DNA from: Rhytidiadelphus loreus
Lineage: Eukaryota; Streptophyta; Bryopsida; Hypnales; Hylocomiaceae
Assembly: GCA_947034895.1 (NCBI GenBank)
Contig: OX344762.1
Span: 37,862,760 to 37,926,759 of the forward strand
DNA: 64,000 bases
Reading direction: 5' to 3'
Part shown: piece by piece, positions 50,333 through 61,781 of the stretch
How the letters are laid out: each line of letters starts with the position of its first letter
Position numbering within the stretch: position 1 is the first letter of the stretch
The notes under the pieces: model-generated
Seen by the model: only the letters and a program-made list of their open reading frames with translations
What the model was told of the DNA's origin: nothing
Database searches by the model: none
Position numbers and translations under genes: made by a program

Positions 50333-53300
50333 TTTATTTTTTTTTATTTATTTTTATTTTTTGGGTTGACGGCAATACCGACGCGTCATGACGCGTCAGG
50401 ACGGACGCGTCATGACATCCGGACGTGAAAAGCCCACGTCACGTCCGGATAGACAACCCTGTTTTGAATCTGTAGAACTTTAATTTCATAATGAATTTGA
50501 AGCTCAAATTTTGAGTATTGTACAAGAGCATCACATTTTATTTATACCTCAAAACCAAATTAAAAAATATTTATTTTTGACCTTAATCTAGAACATTTTA
50601 GCAAACAGGAAGATCATTTTGGGACGGAGGGAGTAGTAGTTTATACTAGTACTACACATGAATGGTAATACACTTAGTCATTTGATGGGTCTTTCCGTTT
50701 TTTACTCATATGCAGTCTTTGTAGCTACAATTGTATTGAGTACTATTAGAAGGTATTACATGTATGTAGCATGGAATTAGTTGTATTCACATCTTACCAT
50801 CCATCTATGGTACAGGGAAATGGAAATCAGGATTCTTGTGCAGAAGTTAGAAGCGAAATTGAAACGCTATGAAGAAGAAGTTAATGAAAAGAAGGTGAAG
50901 GTTGTACAAGTTGGTGTGCAGTGGGAGGCTTGCTTTCAACTTGTTGACCAATTCAAGTCTTCATTGACTGAAGCGGGCCAACAATGCAGTGTCTCTGCAA
51001 GAGAAGAAGAAATCGCAGCAGCTACTCAACTACCAGGAATTGGACCCATCTTCAAAATGTACTACTCCAATGTCAAGAAACTCAGAGTCTTTGGTGACAC
51101 AAAGGCTAGTTTGGAATTGGAGCTCCAGAAATCATTAACCGCCGTGGAAGGCCACAACAAGCGTCTTGCGGCATTACAAGCTTATTTGGTGGAGGTAGTA
51201 GCAGGGAAGGATGCTGTATCAATGCGGCCTTTGCCTTCAAGCTACAACAACGACTTACTGGTGGACAACACCAGTGGCCCAGTGCTACCCTCCCTTCTTC
51301 AATGCTGCATTTGTTGTTCTGGATTTCCCTTGTGGGATGTTATTGTGTGCTCTTGCCAGCATGTTTATCATCCTTGGTGTGCTGCGCAATGGTTCAAAAA
51401 CAATGTCTTCTGTTCAGTGCCGCAGTGTGGACCCGTGCCTGAGCAGTGGTACAATAGTTGGGGATTTGGACAGTATGGCAAACTACTTGAAGGAAGTATT
51501 GGCGACCAACTAACAAGTGGCATACCGGCTGATACTACTGCGGAATTGATGCCAGCATCTGTGCAAAATGATTTAGGTAATGCTGGCATAGGTCTTTTGG
51601 CCATTTTGAAATGGTGTCGTCTTTAAATTTTTTTTCCCATAGGTCATGTTCCCTTCCTATTTTTTGTGTGACCCAAAGGTTTTGTTTTAATACAATGTTA
51701 TCCTCACCATGTGACATTATGACTTGGAATCTGCTTTTCCCTCATGTGTTTCCTTTGGGTTTGCTTTCATATTCTCCTTGCAATTTCAGTAGTAGATTCA
51801 ACTGCCAACATGTATTTTTATCAATATTGCATGCATTCCTAGTACTACATGATACAAGTGTTTTACATCTGGTACTGGGTTTTTATGCAATGCCTTATGT
51901 AGGAGTTATTATTGTATGTGGTTAGTGTCTGGTCTTGCATACACGGGATTCTTAGAACTCCACTATTGGAGAGTGCTCTTTATTAATGGCTCAAGTCATA
52001 TCTTCGTTGCCACTTTCATCGTATCCACTCGCTATGGCAATCTCAGTGACTGCTGCATTTGGGTAAACCATAAGTCTAATAACAAGTACCTCTAGTACTA
52101 TTCACATGCAACTTAGTACTACATTCAGTCTGAGTTAGTGTGCATCTTCTATGTGAGTCACTTGTCTAGCATTTTTCAGAACAATTTTCACAATAGCCAT
52201 ATCTAGGGATATGGCTTGTTCTACTTTTCTTATGATACATGGTGGCAGCTATATGAAAGTCTGCTTTTGTTGCTACAATTTCTTATACCACTGACTTTCA
52301 AATGTGCAAGGTTCTCTATAATACCCGAAGGTGCTCCCAGTATGTCTGCTTGTGACAGCACCGTGTCTAAGTGTTTAGAGGAAGATAGAGATGTCATCAT
52401 CCCTAAATTATCGAAGGTTGGCATGGAGGGTTCTGATGTTGCTGCAATACCATCTCTTACGGAGATAGAGGGGTCGTACACTCCATTTGGGTCCCACCTG
52501 TCTACCCCGTCCACCAAATTGAAGGAAAAAGGCACTTTCACATCTATTGTGGAAACTTCCCCTCCAGCAATTGAGGATCCTAAGAGTACTGAGGCGTCCC
52601 ATGTAGTACTCGAATTTCCTGTGGCAGCAACTGTACCTGACTTGTCAGAGAATAGCGCGGTCCATAGGTCTTCTCTTGTACAGATTGCAGGAGTGGAAGA
52701 TGTCCATACGGTTCATGACCATCCGGCATTAGAAGCTTCTGACTTCTTTGATTTAGAGAAGAACGACCCACTTGTACAACCCGCAGTTCAAGCTCCGAAA
52801 TTGCTCGATTCATTGCATATTGGACCGGATAGGGACATCATTATACCGTTAGTGGTCCGTGCCAAGAAAGTGAGTTTCAATTTTTAATTTTTTTTCCCAC
52901 AAAAATGCTTCCTAAACACTTTTTGCAATCTAAATTGTCTCAAGTTTTGAAGTGTTATTGTAGGATGTGGATTACTCTACAGTGCTACATGACTTCATTG
53001 ATAGCATTTTTCTCTACTTGCCTTATACTCTTGGTCTTGCAGTCTATGGAGGCACAAACTAGTATATTACTAGTGTCTCTTTCAAACAAAGCTTCTCCTC
53101 TTTCCGAGAAAGCTTCTCCTCCTTCCGAAAAAGCTTCTCCTCTTCAAAACAAACTAGGTGCTGCCAGTCCTGAAGACCCGTACTCTTTAGCGTTTCCACG
53201 GGTATCGAAGCGTCTGAAGAAAATAGTGGACACGTCGTTGATTTTGACATCCCGCACTAGAGAGCAAAAAAGTGACAACAATTGTGCTAGTGAATTGCCC

Positions 53301-55939
53301 AACGTATCAAGCCCAACGAAGTCTATTGTGAAAGGCAGTTCTGGGTCTCCTACTGGTATGAAGCCTGACGACCTTCAATGCTTTTTTTCCAATATCCGTG
53401 GCTTTTCTTGGTTTGTAATTATAGCAGAAACTCGTAGTATACATTGATGGCATTGTTAAAAATACTAGAGACTGAAATCCTTGTACTAAGTTTTCCTAAT
53501 CGTATGTGAATGTAGTATTGTACCTTATGAAGCTGGATTCGTTTCAGGAAAGGGAGCAAAGAAAGACACTGTTATAGAGGACGAATCTCCTACAAATACG
53601 TCTACACGAGTTTTGCGAATTCGGCATACTGTAGGCGAGATTGCTTCATCAAGTCCAATTGTAGGTTCAGGGTCCAAGAACAACAAGGTGTGTACCAAAA
53701 AATAAATGATGCCTACATTCCAATGCTCTCATCCGTGTGGACACAGTTTTGTGGTTGTAGTTTGGATAGCTGTCCTCTATGTCTACTTCTCTTCATGTAA
53801 CTAAAGAGAACACTTAGAATCCATCATGGGGCCCGCGGGTCTGATTAGGGCCCACGGGACTCCCATGGGCCTAAGCTATGACTGGTGGCGTCAGCTCACC
53901 GAAGTGGCCCCAAATAAGTACTTGTAGTCGTGGAGGGCAGTGACGTTTTCTTGGATATGATTGTGGGCCAAGGGAGTGCTTCGAGTTCCATGGCAAAACC
54001 GTGGGACCAAGCCGGGATTTCTGTCTTGACTCTTGAGGAAGCCATTCCGGCCCATGGCCTCAACATTAGTCATGCGTCTTCATAGAGGAGCCCGGTTAAA
54101 GAACCGGCTTCTAGGATCCCTAGTTGTCCTGCACAATTTGGCAACAGGGTATGTTTTATTAACCTAGTAGTACAAGTACATGTTCACAATCTCTGTTTCT
54201 TTGAATCTTGAGTATCTACTCACAAGCAACTACAGCTGAATTTACCGAAAAGAAATTGGCGACTTTGTATACTACATGGTGGCCTGTGTATGATATGTTG
54301 TTGTGAACAGGGACTTCTACATTCCAGTCACATTGACGTCTCTAGAGGTCTAGAAAGCATCCCCATCCTCGTGTCTAACGGTGATGCCTCACACGTTGTC
54401 AATTTTTTTGATAACTCATACACATATGTCCGTTCTCTTCAAATCCACCCTTCTGTAAGGCTTGAAACTCTGCCTGTAACTACTCTGAGGAGCACGGCAG
54501 TGGGTGGCCAAAGGGATGGCACATGCACAGAGGTGATTAGTGATTGTTCATATCAGCTTCAAGGAGAAGACAGACATTATGTCCAAGATGGCCTTCTGCA
54601 TCCTCGATACATACTTCAGGTATGTGTCAATAAATGTGTCATAGTGGATTTCCATTTGTTTGCAAATGATTTTTTTTTCATATCCATAGAGTACTGGCAG
54701 TGCTTAGAGCACTACGTGAATTCCCCCCCTTCCAACTGTAGCCTGCCCTTAAGCAAGAATGATATGTGTAGCATTGAAAATTCTTGTTTTAATAGTATAG
54801 ATCTTAAATGCTATACTTCTACTTCTAATACTACATGTAGTACTTTTTAGAGTAGTACTTGTAGCACTGTTAGTACTTCTTATAGTGTTACTTGTATTAC
54901 TGCTTGTACTACAGAACTCCTTCTAGTAATGCTTCTAGTACTACGTCATAGTACTAAATGGCTAGAAATTGTGAATCTCTACAGTTTCTACGAAGACGAA
55001 GTGGCTATTCATCAAGATTAATTTATTACACTACCCAGTCCAAGTGCACGGAGCAGGAAAATGGACGGTGTGTCGGACATGTTCCACTGGACTACATAAA
55101 TGAGTGCAATACTAATTGTCTTTGTGCAACACACTGTGACAACCGGGTAGTGCAGAAAGGAGTGACTATAAAATTGGAGGTGAGGGCATGACAGTACAAG
55201 TTGAAGTTACCTTGTAGTGTAGTACTAGAAGTCACAAATGTGGAATTTTTGACTCACTGCCATTTTGCATGTGTGTACAGGTATTTTACGTGAACAAGTG
55301 TAAAGGATGGGATGTTCGTACATTGGAAGCTGTACGGTGTGGGTCTTTTGTTTTTGAATATGCAGGAGAAGTGGTCAGTAATGCAGAATTACTGAAAAGA
55401 GGAGATAGGACAAAGTATGCTCTTGCTTTGGACGCAGACTGGGAATCAGAGCTAGAAAAAGACGATGATTCCCTACTGTGTATTGATGCAACGGAGAAGG
55501 CGAATGTTTCCCGATTTTTGAATCACAGGTATGATTCTCGGGAAAGACATACACTGTATTCTATTCGTTTTCTCTTTTCAAGTCATTGGTCTTCAATAGC
55601 TACAGTAATGAATTTGCATGGACTGCGGATGCAGATGTGGAGACGCAAATTTGATGGACATGCCAGTGTGGGTTGAGAACAGAAGCCCTACTTTGTATCA
55701 TGCAAGTTCTGGAACCCACTGTTGAATACTGTCACTTTTTCTTGCATAAACATTTTGATGTATAGGAACTTTTGAAACAGTATTGACTCTCTTGAATTGT
55801 GCTTGTTCAGGTTGTTGTTTTTGCAAATCGTGCTATTCAAGCAGGGGAAGAACTGACTTGGGACTATGGCATAGATTTTGATGAAGAATGTTCCACGTTC
55901 AAATGCAATTGCGACAGCATGATCTGTAGAAGAGCATGA
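47909..55939 (+). CDS. RING-H2-like finger fused to a SUVR-type SET histone lysine methyltransferase
   Basis: Ten exons join in phase to 1,270 residues: 47909-49020, 50816-51576, 52331-52869, 53043-53355, 53548-53687, 54311-54619, 54985-55179, 55281-55528, 55635-55701, 55811-55939. The start is the first in-frame ATG after a probable leader-intron acceptor (47,880). Order: Lys/Ser-rich N-terminus with a KRKRK nuclear signal; a helical region of unknown family (about 185-335); a coiled coil (about 371-410); a RING-H2-like finger at 534-575 (C-x2-C, C-x-H, H-x2-C, then C-x4-C); a low-complexity Ser/Pro region with short ASP-EK repeats; the second half of a pre-SET zinc cluster ('ECNTNCLCATHC'); SET (about 1127-1254) with GWDVR, FEYAGE, FLNHRC and ELTWDYG; post-SET CxCx4C. 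The NHRC form is typical of SUVR1/2/4-type H3K9 enzymes. Missing: the canonical first pre-SET cysteine cluster and the WIYLD domain. Intron 9 starts GCAAGT (GC-AG). E3 ligase and methyltransferase activities are inferred. Confidence 0.75.
49584..50633. mobile_element. Stowaway-type MITE in intron 1 of the RING-SET gene
   Basis: Termini CTCCCTCCGTCCCAAAATGA and the exact complement, with TA at 49,582-49,583 and 50,634-50,635, the signature of Stowaway (Tc1/mariner-derived) elements. At 1,050 bp it is long for the class because another element is nested inside it. Confidence 0.85.
50125..50461. mobile_element. hAT-type MITE nested inside the Stowaway element
   Basis: Termini CAGGATTGTC and the complement of CAGGGTTGTC, flanked by an 8-bp duplication TTTTGAAT at 50,117-50,124 and 50,462-50,469, as hAT elements leave. 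The interior is unusual: CpG-rich GACGCGTCATGACGCGTC palindromes separated by long poly-A/poly-T and TA tracts (50,210-50,360). Confidence 0.75.
53688..54310. other. Intron 5 of the RING-SET gene, GC-rich insert
   Basis: Positions 53,825-54,120 are markedly more GC-rich than the surrounding introns ('ggggcccgcgggtctg', 'gggcccacgggactcccatggg') and lack GTACT words except one. It may be an inserted repeat or gene fragment. A 60-codon open frame on the minus strand matches nothing I recognise. Confidence 0.4.
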
Positions 55940-56454
55940 TGTCCGGAAGTCTACGAGTCTAAGAAATTTACAGTTTCAAGGAAGAATTGGTGCTAAGTAT
56001 GTTAAATGGCTTTGGTACTTGTATACTTGAAGGACACACTGTATAATAAGTGTAATATATTTACTACACATGAAGATAGCAAAAAATTCAGAAGTGTAGA
56101 AAGTGTAGAAATTCAGAAGCAAGAAAATTATATGTAAATTGTGTTCAAATATTTTTGCAGTACTATGAAAGTGTTTTTGCAGTATTATGAAAATGTTTTT
56201 ACAGTACTTTGAAAATATTCTCTGAGTATTATGAAAATACTCTTGCAGTATTAGTAGTATTGTCTAATACTATTTAGTACTTCTAGTACTATACGTACAA
56301 AGGATGTTTGCTGACCGAGTATTGCCGTTGAAGAAATGCACGTTAATATTAGCATCTTCGTTTTCCTTTGTCCTATTAAAACATGTGCGCTGATTGAAGG
56401 CCGTTTTGTATATTTTTGTCGTGAATGCTGAAAGGAAATACATATCAAGATTAT

Positions 56455-59400
56455 TTACAAACTATCTAGGGTACTGTTGATTACATCTACAGTTTCATCA
56501 GGTAGTGTGTATACACGATGGCTGCCTTTGACACGATGCTGTCGAGGCAACATTTGAAATTTGCAGGCAAGGACTATGGTTGCATCGACGTGTGCAATTT
56601 GAGAATTAGCCAAGTACACATAGTTCTGAAGATTTGGACGACCCCATTTTTGGTAGTATGTTCCAGATATGATGGAGTCTCCAACTTGAAAGTGACCTCC
56701 CCAAGTGCAGGTGAAAGCTTCTGTTACTACTTGTTTTGGAGCCTGGCACTGTAGTATGTAGAAAGATACACCTTCATCATTGCCAGCAGCTGCTGGAACA
56801 GCGAAATTATCCCCTACTTGTACCAAGTCAGCCATTCCATCTTCACTATATTCCCAATCCCAAATGTCATCCCCTTCCTCAACTTCAATTGTGGGAAGAA
56901 TAAAGCCCGCAGTATAGGGTTGAATCTTCAAAACTTTCCAAGCTTTCACGTACTCATCATTTTCACAATGGGTGAAATCTTCTTCTAAGCATGGACCACA
57001 AAAGCAAGATAGTTCTCTGACAAGAAGCTTGGTTGGGTCATTTTGATCTGGGGCAAACACAAAATGTAGTTTAGACGAGCCAGGTAGTTTGTTGCAAGAA
57101 TGGAGGTTTGTGCGGTCAACTTCGGCAGTCCCTATGTAATGGAAGTATCGGAACGACCTGCACACAAAACATACGCAAACATGGAGGGGCTTGTCAGTGG
57201 GAGACTATGAGTGATTCATACATTGAACATATACCCAAAAATAGGAATGCTTCCAGAATTCGAAGAACATTTGACAGCACAATTTGCAAGGGTGAGGCAA
57301 CTAAGTGGAATACATAGAAGTAATGAAGGATGCATGATAACCTAACCCGGTCTCCAGTGTTGGAAAATTCTCCACTTAATGCTGCATCTAGAAATGTCAC
57401 ACAATCACGAGCATTTTGCAACGTTGTAAGTGGATGAAGGAGTTGTTCTGATCGCAATGTTCTCTTGACCACTGCACCAGCACCATCCCATTCACCTTTT
57501 CCATGGCTCGAGCCAAAGAAATTCCACAGCATTTTACAGCCGCCTGTCAGTGATGGATATCTGGAACAAAAAAACATGAGGAACAACACTAGTCATAACA
57601 AGCAGTAGAAGTATTGTGTTAGTACAGATAGCTGAAGGAATGCAAAGAGGCATACTCCACATTCAATACTATATGAAGACTCCTCAGTACCTGCAGTACT
57701 ATGTGAGGTGTGTTTAATACAGTCCCAGTTGTTAATGTAAGAGCACTTTTCTTAAAGAAGAGGTTGTAGGATTTCTTGCCTTGCAGCAAAGTAAAGAGCT
57801 CGACTCCCTTTGAATTGACCTGCACAGCCATCACTGAAAACGCAATGCATGTGAGGTATGAACTTGTTTGATGTGAACCAACGCCAATGCAACAATGCAA
57901 CATCAAGCAGTGTTGCACGAAAAGTGTGTCATGACTCCTGTCATCTGAGATGTAATAGTGTGTCTCCTTGACGAGGCTAGCCATAGCATCACTATCCTCA
58001 GGTACTGATGTCATGTAATATGTAACTTGAACCAGAATAGTGATTTGTGTTGAGTTGAAATACATCAATTGAATTTCATTCTGGACTTGGAAAGTGTTGT
58101 TCTCAGCAAAGTTGATGTGAGAAAGAATGGTATGCTGTTGCAGACACACACGAAGTAGCTTTGCTTGGTTTGATTGCCAACGGGCCTCAAAATTGTGTCG
58201 TATGAAACGTTGCACAGTGGGTTTGTAGAAATTGAGAAACTCTGAGAATGGAGTCGTCTTGGAAATCTCTGTGATGCGTTTCTTCGGTATACCCTCGACA
58301 ATGGAACCGACAACCTCGTACTGGAATTGCTTCCAGTTGATGTTGATGCCAGGAACATCCACCATCTCATATGGGCAAAGCTTCATGGATGCAACACCAC
58401 AATCGGTACATGCTCCTAGTAGGCATCCTGGGCGATGGAATTCTGCATCATCTACTTTTGGACAGAGTAGAGACTCCCACATTGCTGTAACGCCACAGAA
58501 GCGACTGTCTCCCACCTTACAATGGCCGCCGTTGTCAATACCACAAACCACACATTCACAATTGCAGTGGAGAATGAAGTGGGCACCAGTCAATGGATGT
58601 CTGAATGCATTCAACACCTCTAAAAGAAACAGTACCTCCACATGATACCGACAGCAACATACGTTACGTTCTTTGCATTTGATAACAAAGAAAGGGCGTA
58701 GACGGTCGAAAGATCGGTACATGATTACGCATTATGGATGAGCTACAATGAAACGGTCGTACAAGCCCTTCTGCAAAATAGCACTTCGTCCATCAGTAGA
58801 AGCACAAATGATAATGTTGTAACATGCAACGTAACAAGAACTAGAATTAAATGAAAATGAAGAATGCATTTATCATCAGTGTTGAATACTAACAGTGTAG
58901 AATCAATATTCAGTATACGAATGTGGAGGCACACTAAGTAATATGAAGTATAGACAACTGTTTATAGTGCACAAAGATGCTATTATTTGGTACTACAAGA
59001 TAATAAATAGTATTAGAAGATGTGAGTGAGTACTGTGAAGTATTAGATACTTATTGAGTACTATACAATATTAATACTGAGTAGTACCTCTACTTCTTGC
59101 AATCTAAAGTACTGCAAACGGTGAACCCCATGCACACAGGTGGAAGGTTCCAAGGCTCTAGTCCTACGTAGAACAGGATATGAGTATCGTCTCTTATAAT
59201 TATCCGCTAACGAGCATAAATACTGACAACATGTGCCCTTAGTACTGTACAACGAGTACCAAATATACATGAGTCTTACTAAAAAATATGAACAGGACTA
59301 CTGAATATAGTGTTCATATTAGTACAGTAGTAAGACATACATGAGCACGGATTGTAAATACCATGAATGAACATCAGTACTGTGCAATACTGTGCAGTAC

Positions 59401-60784
59401 TATGCAATACATGGAAATCCTAAGACAACAGAGAAGGTACTATGAGAACAAAAGATAAGGACTAAGGAAGAAGACATGTATTATTGTACTGAAAAGTACC
59501 AGTTCCGCAGGACCCTGAATAGCTACAACGCAAATGCAATGTAATGAAGTACGGACTGTACTACGGGATTGTAGGTAATATTGTTGATATTATCCTTCAG
59601 AAGTTTCTGGGTGCTCCTAGTGCTTGAAGTACACAAGACATATTTAAAATGCACTACTACAATTCGGTTGCTGACTGGTAAGAACACTTTTAATACTAAA
59701 GACAGAAGGAAACACTTGTAGTACTTGAGCAGGAACTAAGGCAATACTGATGAGGTTACCAGTACTACAGAATACTTGTAATGAACTATAGAGCAAAAAA
59801 GTAGGAACTACAGCAGTAGCATGTAAGTACATAGAAAGTTCGGAACATAGTTGGGCACATGATCTGCTTATGAGACATTGCTTACCAAGGTAAATGTACA
59901 ATATGTTTTGACAAACGCAATGGAAAACATAACCAAATTTCAAAGTATTAGCAAGCAAGCACACATGTAAAATTCAAAATAGCAACGTGTGAGTAAACTT
60001 GAGTCTCCATTAGAAGATGTGCAGGATGTGTGTCATACACATTGCAACCTAGGCGCTTCCGGTGGATGTCCTTCCTGTTCGAGCTGACTCGACTCTCTTC
60101 AGTCCACCAAGTCGTGACTAGAAACTTAACAACATCAGAAATGCCTCCTTCTCTTTGTTTTCTGTGTGGAACATTAAATCTGGCACTTGATGTCGCATCG
60201 GCGTTGCGCAGGCATTCAACAGCATCTTCCAAATTAGCTTTCTTCATACCTAAAATTCTGTGAAATCGACTGAAATCTGCATCAATCTCCGAAACAATCG
60301 CTTCCAAGATCGAACGCTTTCTAGCCAATTTACCTGAGCTATGTGGAAGTTTCATTCGCTGTAATTCTGCTCTTAGGTTCAACAGGATCTGACGTTCAGA
60401 TCTAGCATCCTCCAACAGCGGAAAATACGCGGGTAGGAGCGGGCGCACCTGTACGTTCCTGAACACCCTTCGCAAAATAGCAGCGCGCAGGTCTACGTTG
60501 TCTAAGAGAAGAAGGTCATGAATCAAGCCATTGGAGATGCGGTCTGCATGGCGCTTCACTGTGCTTTGATATACACGACGTTCATGACTTCCATCACTGT
60601 CTTCTAAAGCGTCCGCCACGAAATCCCGCCTGGCACGACAATTTCGCTGTTGCTGTGAAGCTCTACGGCGCTGATCCTCCAGTCGTAAGTTTCTTTCTGC
60701 TGCCCGTGTGCGTGGACCTGCTCGAACTTCTACAGGGCTACTTTTATGGCGCCTGCGCACCGATGGATTGACGGGATCGTCCAT
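56455..60784 (-). pseudogene. Transposase-like (DDE/RNase H-type) gene, disabled
   Basis: Four exons, 59999-60784, 57780-58770, 57342-57560 and 56455-57157, would give about 896 residues. Seen: a basic N-terminus; a 'VVKFLVTTWW..ES..SSNRKD' helix region; cysteine pairs around 'CLLGACTDCG'; 'NFAENNTFQVQNEIQ' (about 58,090-58,115); 'YISDDRSHD' (57,941-57,960); 'SDGCAGQFK'; 'GSSHGKGEWDGAGAVVKR' (57,481-57,530); and a C-terminal 'LSCFCGPCLEEDFTHC'. From memory, (D)FAEN, ISDD, SDGCAGQ(F/Y)K and GS.HGKG..DG.GA..KR in this order mark an uncharacterised transposase-like family frequent in animal genomes. Lesions: in-frame TAA at 58,732-58,734, and an 8-bp tandem duplication at 57,885-57,900 that shifts the frame before SDGC. 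The Asp of DFAEN is Asn here. Intron 2 starts GCAAGA (GC-AG). Alternative: a shorter protein from ATG 58,722 would still hit the frameshift. Confidence 0.65.
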
Positions 60785-60940
60785 AACACGGTTCTGAAGT
60801 ATTGTTCAACTATAGACAGCTGACACGATCCTCATTGGTAGACAATACAAACTACAAAGGCCATCATCTCACAGAAGGAGTCGACCAGCAAGCGCAACGT
60901 CGACATCTCTCAGAATTCATGGATTTGCGACACTGAGCTC

Positions 60941-61174
60941 CGAACCCTAAGCCGCCGAACCACGCCTGAACCGCAAGTTCAAAAGCGCCGTCGATCACAG
61001 GAAAAGTCGCCACTGTCAATTGCAAGCTTAACTGCTAGTCCTAATTAAGGACCCGTGCAGGCCACGTGGAAACTAGTTTGCAGAGGTGGGCCCCGGAGAC
61101 AGTACTACATGGTACTATGAGTACTATACAATCCTACACTAGGCCAGCACCTCAGTTTTCCACTGGAAAAGGCT
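60941..61174. repeat. Leader of the transposase-like gene and right inverted terminus
   Basis: A telo-box (CGAACCCTAA at 60,941-60,950) lies about 150 bp upstream of the minus-strand start, mirroring the left side. GTACTATGAGTACTA at 61,111-61,126 and CTCAGTTTTCCACTGGAAAA at 61,151-61,170 match the complement of the left terminus, spaced further apart. Confidence 0.5.
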
Positions 61175-61189
61175 TTTTTTAGTTTTTCA

Positions 61190-61705
61190 TTTTAAAAAAC
61201 AAAACAAAGCAAAACTAAAAAAAACTAAAAATTGGCCATTTCTGTAATTTGAGTGGGGATCACAAAATAGTACCTTTCCAAGTCCTAAACTATGTAGGAT
61301 GTCCAGAAAACTAGAGGCAACACACCTCTGTTTGCACGCAGGTGGACGACACAAGAATATGTGAAATGAACTTTCCTTTGGTGGGCACATGCCCTTCTAT
61401 TGTGTCAATAGCCCACAACAATCCTAGACGTACATCATAATTTTTGGATGCTCCACAGTACTAAAAACCCCTAAAACGCAAAGTGTGACAAATTAGGTAA
61501 ATTACAATTTAATTAAAGGTTATTTTTTCAAAATTTCTCAAAAATAAGGAATCTGAGGACTTCCAAGTTAGCCATCTCCAATAAAAATTTCAAGTACATG
61601 GACTTCATTTCCCAAAAGATATGGCGAATGGCAACTCCGTCATTCCAGTTGTGATGCCAAATAGTACCAGTGTTTCTTGCATCCACCCTCAACCCCTATT
61701 TCAAT
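61190..61705. repeat. Dispersed repeat, copy 1
   Basis: About 515 bp, repeated in the same orientation at 62,490-62,975. Shared blocks: 'actaaaaattggccattt', 'cctttggtgggca(c/t)atgcc', 'gcaaagtgtgacaaattag', 'ccaactccgtcac/a...', 'tttcttgcaatcacc'. A third, diverged copy lies at 31,318-31,900. The large transposon ends immediately left of this copy. Non-coding. Confidence 0.65.
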
Positions 61706-61781
61706 GACGCGTTCCTGCAGGCGTACCTTAACGTGCATTAACTACTGCAGCCCAAGGCAACAATAGCCAATCAAAGCGCCC

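Larger units (their letters stand above)
46443..61174. mobile_element. Putative 14.7-kb DNA transposon carrying a RING-SET methyltransferase and a transposase-like gene
   Basis: Left end AGCGTTCAGTGAAAAAACTGA; the complement of the right end is AGCCTTTTCCAGTGGAAAACTGA. Both have an A-rich/CTGA core, and GTACT words follow inward. A 166-bp miniature element at 62,289-62,454 has the same terminal layout, supporting the ends. Inside are two convergent genes, each starting near one terminus: the RING-SET gene (+) and the transposase-like gene (-), with stop codons about 515 bp apart. GTACT/AGTACT words are dense in introns and flanks. No clean target-site duplication is visible; TTTAG next to both ends is weak evidence because the right side is a T run. 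Boundaries and mobility are inference. Confidence 0.6.

Noticed and set aside
50085..50428. Overlapping open frames full of Lys, Phe and Ile-Tyr repeats
   Set aside because: They are translations of the poly-A, poly-T and TA tracts inside the nested hAT MITE.
47909..51576. Calling the RING part and the SET part as two separate genes
   Set aside because: The donor at 51,577 and acceptor at 52,330 match in phase, exon 2 does not end in an early stop before the donor, and no separate start or promoter is evident at 52.3 kb. Kept as one model with the doubt noted.
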